From: Saccharopolyspora hirsuta
Lineage (GTDB): Bacteria; Actinomycetota; Actinomycetes; Mycobacteriales; Pseudonocardiaceae
Direction: 5' to 3'
Assembly (NCBI RefSeq): GCF_008630535.1
Contig: NZ_VWPH01000010.1
Span: 1-64,000 of the forward strand
DNA: 64,000 nt
A program made the translations under genes and the position numbers. Shown here one piece after another: positions 60,016-64,000 of the stretch; position 1 is the stretch's first letter, and the number at the start of each line of letters is the position of its first letter. The notes under the pieces are model-generated. The model saw nothing but the letters and a program-made list of their open reading frames with translations, searched no databases and was not told the origin of the DNA.

Positions 60016-60021
60016 TAGGTT
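60016..60021 (+). promoter_or_regulatory. -10 element of menD
   Basis: TAGGTT ends eight bases before the ATG at 60030; no ribosome-binding site is present. The mRNA is probably leaderless or nearly so. Confidence 0.4.
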
Positions 60022-60029
60022 CACCGGCT

Positions 60030-61715
60030 ATGAATCCGTCGACGGCCCTGGCCACCTCCATCGTGGACGAACTGGTCCGCTGCGGTGTGCGGGATGCCGT
60101 GCTGTGCCCGGGATCGCGGAACGCACCGCTGGCCTTCGCCCTGCACGCGGCGGACACCGCGCGGCTCCTGCGGCTGCACGTGCGGATCGACGAGCGCAGT
60201 GCGGCGTTCCTGGCGCTGGGCATCGCGATGCGCGCGCAACGCCCGGTGCCCGTGGTGTGCACGTCGGGGACCGCGGCGGCGAACCTGCACCCGGCGGTGC
60301 TGGAGGCCGACCGCTCCGGGACTCCGCTGCTGGCGATCACCGCCGACCGGCCGGTCGAGCTGCGCGACACCGGTGCGGGCCAGACCGTCGACCAGCACCG
60401 CCTGTTCGGCACCGCGGTGCGCCACTTCGCCGAGATCTCCGCCGGGGCGGCAGCGCCGCGCTGCCGGTCCACTGTGGATCGGGTGGTCGCCGCCGCGCTG
60501 GGCTCGCTGTCCGGCAGCCCGGGCCCGGTGCAGCTGAACGTGCCGCTGCGCGACCCGCTGGTGCCCGACCACCCGGGCGGTGACCCGGGCAGACCGGCCG
60601 GCGCGCCCTGGTGCGCGGTGCCGACGGGTGGCGAGTTCACCGCGCCGCTGCCGCTCGACCCGGCCGCACCGACGCTAGTCGTGGCGGGCCAGGGCGGGAC
60701 CGGACCGGTGCCGCCGCAGCTGCCCGTCCTCGCCGAACCCGGTTCGCCGCTGTGGTCCCGGTCGCTGCGCTCCGGACCGCTGCTGCTCCCGGCCGCGCTG
60801 GACGGACGTGCACCTCGTCTGCTGCCGGAGCAGGTCGTGGTGCTCGGCAGGCCGACCCTGCACCGGTCCGTGCAGCGGTTGCTCGCCGACGACCGCGTCG
60901 CGGTCTTCGCGGTGCCACCGGTGTCCTCCGGCCGCATCCGTCCGCTGTGGACGGATGTGCCGGGGTCGGTCCGCGCGGTGGGCGGTGTGCCCGCGAACTG
61001 GTCCCCGGAACCCGGTTTCGGCGCTGCGTGGCAGAAGGCGGACCGGATGGCCTGCAGGGCGCTCGACTCCGCGCTCGGCTCCGGCGCGCGGATGAGCGGA
61101 CCGGTGTTGGCCCGGGCGCTGCTGGCAGCGGTTCCCTCCGGTTCGCAGGTGTTCGCCGGTCCGTCCAACGCGATCCGGGACCTCGCGCTGGGGGCCGAGC
61201 CGCGCGCCGACGTCGAGGTGCTGGCGAACCGCGGCGTGGCGGGCATCGACGGGGTCGTCTCGACCGCGATCGGCGCCGCGCTGGTCCACCCCGGCCCCAG
61301 CTACGCGCTGCTCGGCGACCTCACGTTCCTGCACGACTCCAACGGGCTGTTCGCCGGTCCGGACGAGCCGCGGCCGGACCTGGCGCTGGTCGTGGCCAAC
61401 GACGACGGCGGGAGCATCTTCGCGCTGCTGGAGCAGGGCGCCCCCGCCCACGCGGCGGCGTTCGAGCGGATCTTCGGCACCCCGCAGCACGCCGATCTGC
61501 GGCACGTGTGCGCCGCGGCCGGGGTCGCGCACACCCGCGTCGGCGACCTGGACGACCTCGTGGGCGCGCTGTGCTCGGGAGGTGGTCTGCGGGTCGTCGA
61601 GGTGCTGGTGGACCGGGCCGATCGCCGTGCACTGCACGAGAAGTTGCAGAACGCCGTCGAGTCAGCGGCCCGGCGCGCGGTCGGGCGCGTGCGCGATGTG
61701 GTCGCACCGAGCTGA
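60030..61715 (+). CDS. menD: MenD, SEPHCHC synthase
   Basis: The 561-residue product is 2-succinyl-5-enolpyruvyl-6-hydroxy-3-cyclohexene-1-carboxylate synthase, the second committed step of menaquinone biosynthesis, using isochorismate, 2-oxoglutarate and ThDP. Visible blocks are LCPGSRNAPLAFAL (near 28-41), RIDERSAAFLALGIA (catalytic Glu, near 50), VVCTSGTAAANLHPAV (near 75), TADRPVELRDTGAGQTVDQ (near 105), ANRGVAGIDGVVSTAIGAAL (near 400) and the ThDP motif LGDLTFLHDSNG...NDDGGSIF. It is followed closely by a flavin monooxygenase and an isochorismate synthase. Confidence 0.95.
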   Translation: MNPSTALATSIVDELVRCGVRDAVLCPGSRNAPLAFALHAADTARLLRLHVRIDERSAAFLALGIAMRAQRPVPVVCTSGTAAANLHPAVLEADRSGTPLLAITADRPVELRDTGAGQTVDQHRLFGTAVRHFAEISAGAAAPRCRSTVDRVVAAALGSLSGSPGPVQLNVPLRDPLVPDHPGGDPGRPAGAPWCAVPTGGEFTAPLPLDPAAPTLVVAGQGGTGPVPPQLPVLAEPGSPLWSRSLRSGPLLLPAALDGRAPRLLPEQVVVLGRPTLHRSVQRLLADDRVAVFAVPPVSSGRIRPLWTDVPGSVRAVGGVPANWSPEPGFGAAWQKADRMACRALDSALGSGARMSGPVLARALLAAVPSGSQVFAGPSNAIRDLALGAEPRADVEVLANRGVAGIDGVVSTAIGAALVHPGPSYALLGDLTFLHDSNGLFAGPDEPRPDLALVVANDDGGSIFALLEQGAPAHAAAFERIFGTPQHADLRHVCAAAGVAHTRVGDLDDLVGALCSGGGLRVVEVLVDRADRRALHEKLQNAVESAARRAVGRVRDVVAPS

Positions 61716-61742
61716 GCGCAGGCCGGACGAGAGGAACAGGAC

Positions 61743-62891
61743 TTGATCGCGAACCCGGATCTCGCGCGACGCAGCGCCGCGCTCCGCCAAGTCCTCGAAC
61801 AGCACCGCGCCACCGGCGATCGGCGACGCCGACTCACCGACGAGACGGTCGGGGCGCTCACCGACGCCGGGTTGCTGCGCGCCCTGGTGCCGCGCCGGTT
61901 CGGCGGTGGCGAGAGCGATCTGCCGAGCATCATGGCGGCGACCAGCGAGATCGCCAAGGCCGATCCCTCGGCCGGTTGGGTGGTGATGATCCTCGGCTCC
62001 GGCGCCTGGCTCACCGGCCTGTTCCAGCCAGCCGCGCAGGAGGAGCTTTACGCCGACGGGCCGGACGCCCGGGTGTGCACGGTGCTGACCCCGCACGCGA
62101 CATCGCGCCGGGTGCCCGGCGGTTGGGTGCTCGACGGGGGCTGGGCCCCCGCTTCGGGGTGCCTGCACTCGTCGTGGGCGCTGCTGGGGTTCCCGCTGGA
62201 GGACGGCGCTCCCGGGCTCGCCCTGGTGCCGATGGGCGAGCTGAGCGCGTCGGACACCTGGTTCACGCTCGGGATGCGGGCGACCGGGAGCAACCGGCTG
62301 GTCGGGAAGGACGTCTTCGTGCCGGACCACCGGGTGCTCGCGCTCGGTCCCGCCGTCGACGGTATCCGCAGCACGGACGAGCCCCGCTACCGGTCGGCGC
62401 TGATGCCCACGCTGGCGACGTACATGATCGCACCGTTCCTGGGGATCGCCGCAGCGGTCTTGGAGCACGTCGTGGCGCAGGCCGACGCGAAGGGGATCGC
62501 CTTCACGCGCTACGGGAAGCGCAGCGATTCCACCGCGTTCCAGCTCGCCGTCGCGCGGGCCGCGACGAACGTCGACCTGGTGGGGATGATCGCCGACCGC
62601 TCGGCCGCCACCGTCGACGGGCACGCCGCGGCGGGCACCCACCCCGACCACGTGACCCGAGCCCGCATCCGCCAGCACACCGGGCACGCCGTCCAGCTGT
62701 GCCTGGAGGCGGTGGACGACCTCATCACCGCCTCCGGCGCATCGGCGCTGGCCGACGACCACCCGCTGCAGGGCTATCTGCGCGACATCCACACCGCCGC
62801 TCGGCACGCGGTAGCCGCCCCGGCGACCTGCGCGGAGCTCTTCGGCCGCGCACTGCTCGGGGTGGCGCCGAACATCACCGAGCTGATCTGA
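61743..62891 (+). CDS. Group-D flavin monooxygenase (acyl-CoA dehydrogenase fold) between menD and menF
   Basis: The 382-residue product has the acyl-CoA-dehydrogenase fold of two-component hydroxylases such as HsaA and KijD3: a helical N-terminus (LTDETVGALTDAGLLRALVP), SEIAKADPSAGWVVMILG (near 68), TPHATSRRVPGGWVLDGGW (beta domain, near 120) and a helical C-terminus. Such enzymes use reduced flavin from a partner reductase to hydroxylate a phenol or related ring. The start is TTG at 61743 with AGGAACAGGAC before it. Its position between menD and an isochorismate synthase is unusual and suggests a tailoring step on an isochorismate- or naphthoquinone-derived product. No flavin reductase is visible in the window. 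Confidence 0.8.
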   Translation: MIANPDLARRSAALRQVLEQHRATGDRRRRLTDETVGALTDAGLLRALVPRRFGGGESDLPSIMAATSEIAKADPSAGWVVMILGSGAWLTGLFQPAAQEELYADGPDARVCTVLTPHATSRRVPGGWVLDGGWAPASGCLHSSWALLGFPLEDGAPGLALVPMGELSASDTWFTLGMRATGSNRLVGKDVFVPDHRVLALGPAVDGIRSTDEPRYRSALMPTLATYMIAPFLGIAAAVLEHVVAQADAKGIAFTRYGKRSDSTAFQLAVARAATNVDLVGMIADRSAATVDGHAAAGTHPDHVTRARIRQHTGHAVQLCLEAVDDLITASGASALADDHPLQGYLRDIHTAARHAVAAPATCAELFGRALLGVAPNITELI

Positions 62892-62904
62892 ACGGGGATC
62901 GACA

Positions 62905-64000
62905 ATGACGACGCTGCTCCCGGACCTGGCGGTCCGCGTCGAGGAGTTCGACCGCACCGACGAGCTCTGGGCGCTGCCACCGTCCCCGCGCGGTGTGGTG
63001 TGCTGGCTGCGGGGCGGTGCCGGTCTGATCGGCTGGGGCGAGGCCGCCCGGATCGAGGTCGCCGGACCGGACAGGTTCGACCGCGCGGCCGCGGCGTGGC
63101 GGGCCTTCGTCGAGCGGCTGGACGGCGACGCCGCGCACGCCGTCGCCTTCGCCAGCTTCTCCTTCGACGAGCGAGGGCGGTCGGTGCTGGTCGTCCCGCG
63201 CGTGCTGGTGCGCTGCACCGGTGGCCGGGCCAGGACCACCACCATCGGCGCGGCACCGGCCGAGGTCTTCGTCCCGGTCGCGCGGCCTGCCGCCGTCCGC
63301 TGGCACGACGGGCGCCTGCCCGCACCGCGGTGGCGGGCGGCGGTGGCCGAGGCGGTGCGGCGGATGCGCTCCGGAGAGCTGGACAAGGTCGTGCTCGCGC
63401 GCGATCTGGTGGCCGAAGCGGACGAACCCCTCGACCCGCGCTTCCTCATCGAGGAGCTGACCTCCCGCCACCCGCAGTGCTGGACCTTCGCGGTCGACGA
63501 CCTGGTCGGCGCGACGCCGGAGATGCTGCTGCGCCGGGAGGGCGACCGGATGACCTCCCGGGTCCTGGCCGGGAGCAGCTGGACCGGGCACGACCTGCTG
63601 ACCTCCCGGCAGCACCTCGACGAGCACCACTACGCGGTCGCCTCGCTGGTCTCGGCCACCGCCCCGCACTGCACCGAGGTGCGCACCTCCGGGCCGTCCG
63701 AGCTGCACCTGCGCAACATCAGCCACCTCGCGACCGACGTCGTCGCGCGCACCACCACCGGCCTGTTCGAACTCGCCCGGGCGGTGCACCCGACCGCGGC
63801 GGTCGGCGGCACGCCGCGGGACGCGGCGCTCCGGCTGATCGCCGAGCTGGAAGGGCTGGACCGCGGCGGGTACGCGGGCCCGGTCGGCTGGGTCGACGCC
63901 GCTGGGGACGGCGAGCTCGGCATCGCCCTGCGCTGCGCGCGGTTGACCGGTCGGCGGGCGCGGTTGTTCGCCGGGTGCGGGTTGATCGCCGACTCCGATC
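62905..64000 (+). CDS. menF: Isochorismate synthase (MenF/EntC-like), 3' end cut by window
   Basis: At least 365 residues are visible; the gene runs off the window. The chorismate-utilising signatures are ELDKVVLARDL (catalytic Lys, near 152), TFAVDDLVGATPEMLLRR (near 200), TSRVLAGSSWTGHD (near 220), HPTAAVGGTPRDAALRLIAE (near 300) and YAGPVGWVDAAGDGELGIAL (near 335). The GTP-like block shared by isochorismate and anthranilate synthases is intact. It converts chorismate to isochorismate, the substrate of MenD. It follows the flavin monooxygenase by 13 bases, so all three are probably one transcript. Confidence 0.93.
   Translation, partial: MTTLLPDLAVRVEEFDRTDELWALPPSPRGVVCWLRGGAGLIGWGEAARIEVAGPDRFDRAAAAWRAFVERLDGDAAHAVAFASFSFDERGRSVLVVPRVLVRCTGGRARTTTIGAAPAEVFVPVARPAAVRWHDGRLPAPRWRAAVAEAVRRMRSGELDKVVLARDLVAEADEPLDPRFLIEELTSRHPQCWTFAVDDLVGATPEMLLRREGDRMTSRVLAGSSWTGHDLLTSRQHLDEHHYAVASLVSATAPHCTEVRTSGPSELHLRNISHLATDVVARTTTGLFELARAVHPTAAVGGTPRDAALRLIAELEGLDRGGYAGPVGWVDAAGDGELGIALRCARLTGRRARLFAGCGLIADSD

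Overview
The window is very GC-rich, non-phage chromosomal DNA from an actinomycete. The prokaryotic ubiquitin-like protein Pup, an F420-type LLM oxidoreductase, a PPOX-family flavin/F420 protein, a BTAD/SARP-type regulator, frequent GTG/TTG starts and leaderless-looking promoters all point to Actinomycetia. The overall flavour suggests Pseudonocardiaceae (Saccharopolyspora-like), but that placement is inference. No rRNA, tRNA, insertion sequence, prophage or CRISPR array was recognised.

Layout. 0.4-9.1 kb: a Spo0M-like protein, a single-domain voltage-gated cation channel, then a leftward group (Tat-exported beta-propeller-like protein, an S9 prolyl-oligopeptidase-like protein whose catalytic Ser and His are replaced, and a secreted 5'-nucleotidase), a CxxC flavin disulfide reductase, and a striking 49-residue Gly/Trp/His-rich peptide. 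9.1-17.4 kb: a stand-alone MurE, argG with an ARG-box-like site, a PPOX protein, an 18.9-copy heptanucleotide tandem repeat, a CDP-glycerol transferase-like GT-B protein, and an NLR-like STAND ATPase with a RHIM-like N-terminal motif. 17.4-24.7 kb: small membrane proteins, an acyl-CoA ligase, a DUF3100 transporter/M20 hydrolase pair facing a double-module Lrp regulator, a nucleotidyltransferase, and remnants of MazG and alkaline phosphatase. 24.7-29.7 kb: a tightly coupled operon (lipoprotein SBP, methyltransferase, two permeases, M14 desuccinylase-like enzyme) behind a Zur-like box, with no ATPase gene.

30-34.5 kb: a GntR regulator facing a mandelate-racemase-type enzyme, SDR, a truncated GH13, a DLH hydrolase and a 3-hydroxyacyl-CoA dehydrogenase. 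34.5-37.2 kb: a cyanate module (LysR, carbonic anhydrase, cyanase) plus a nucleoside deaminase. 37.3-41.4 kb: ankyrin, glyoxalase-fold, DedA and amidohydrolase genes, with a hexanucleotide satellite and two AT-rich palindromes. 41.4-45.6 kb: a probable regulon for a hydantoin/purine-like compound (amidohydrolase, NCS1 permease, Asp/Glu/hydantoin racemase-family protein, deaminase, GntR regulator) marked by three TTTGGTATACCAAA-like sites. 45.7-59.8 kb: a ThDP enzyme, solitary pup, an MFS symporter, F420 enzyme, methyltransferases, a dehalogenase-like hydrolase, a large SARP/ATPase regulator, a nitroreductase and a small secreted protein. 60.0 kb to the end: menD, a group-D flavin monooxygenase and an isochorismate synthase cut by the window edge.

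The most promising leads are the W/G/H-rich peptide, the Zur-box ATPase-less importer operon, the TTTGGTATACCAAA regulon, and the STAND protein with an amyloid-like motif.
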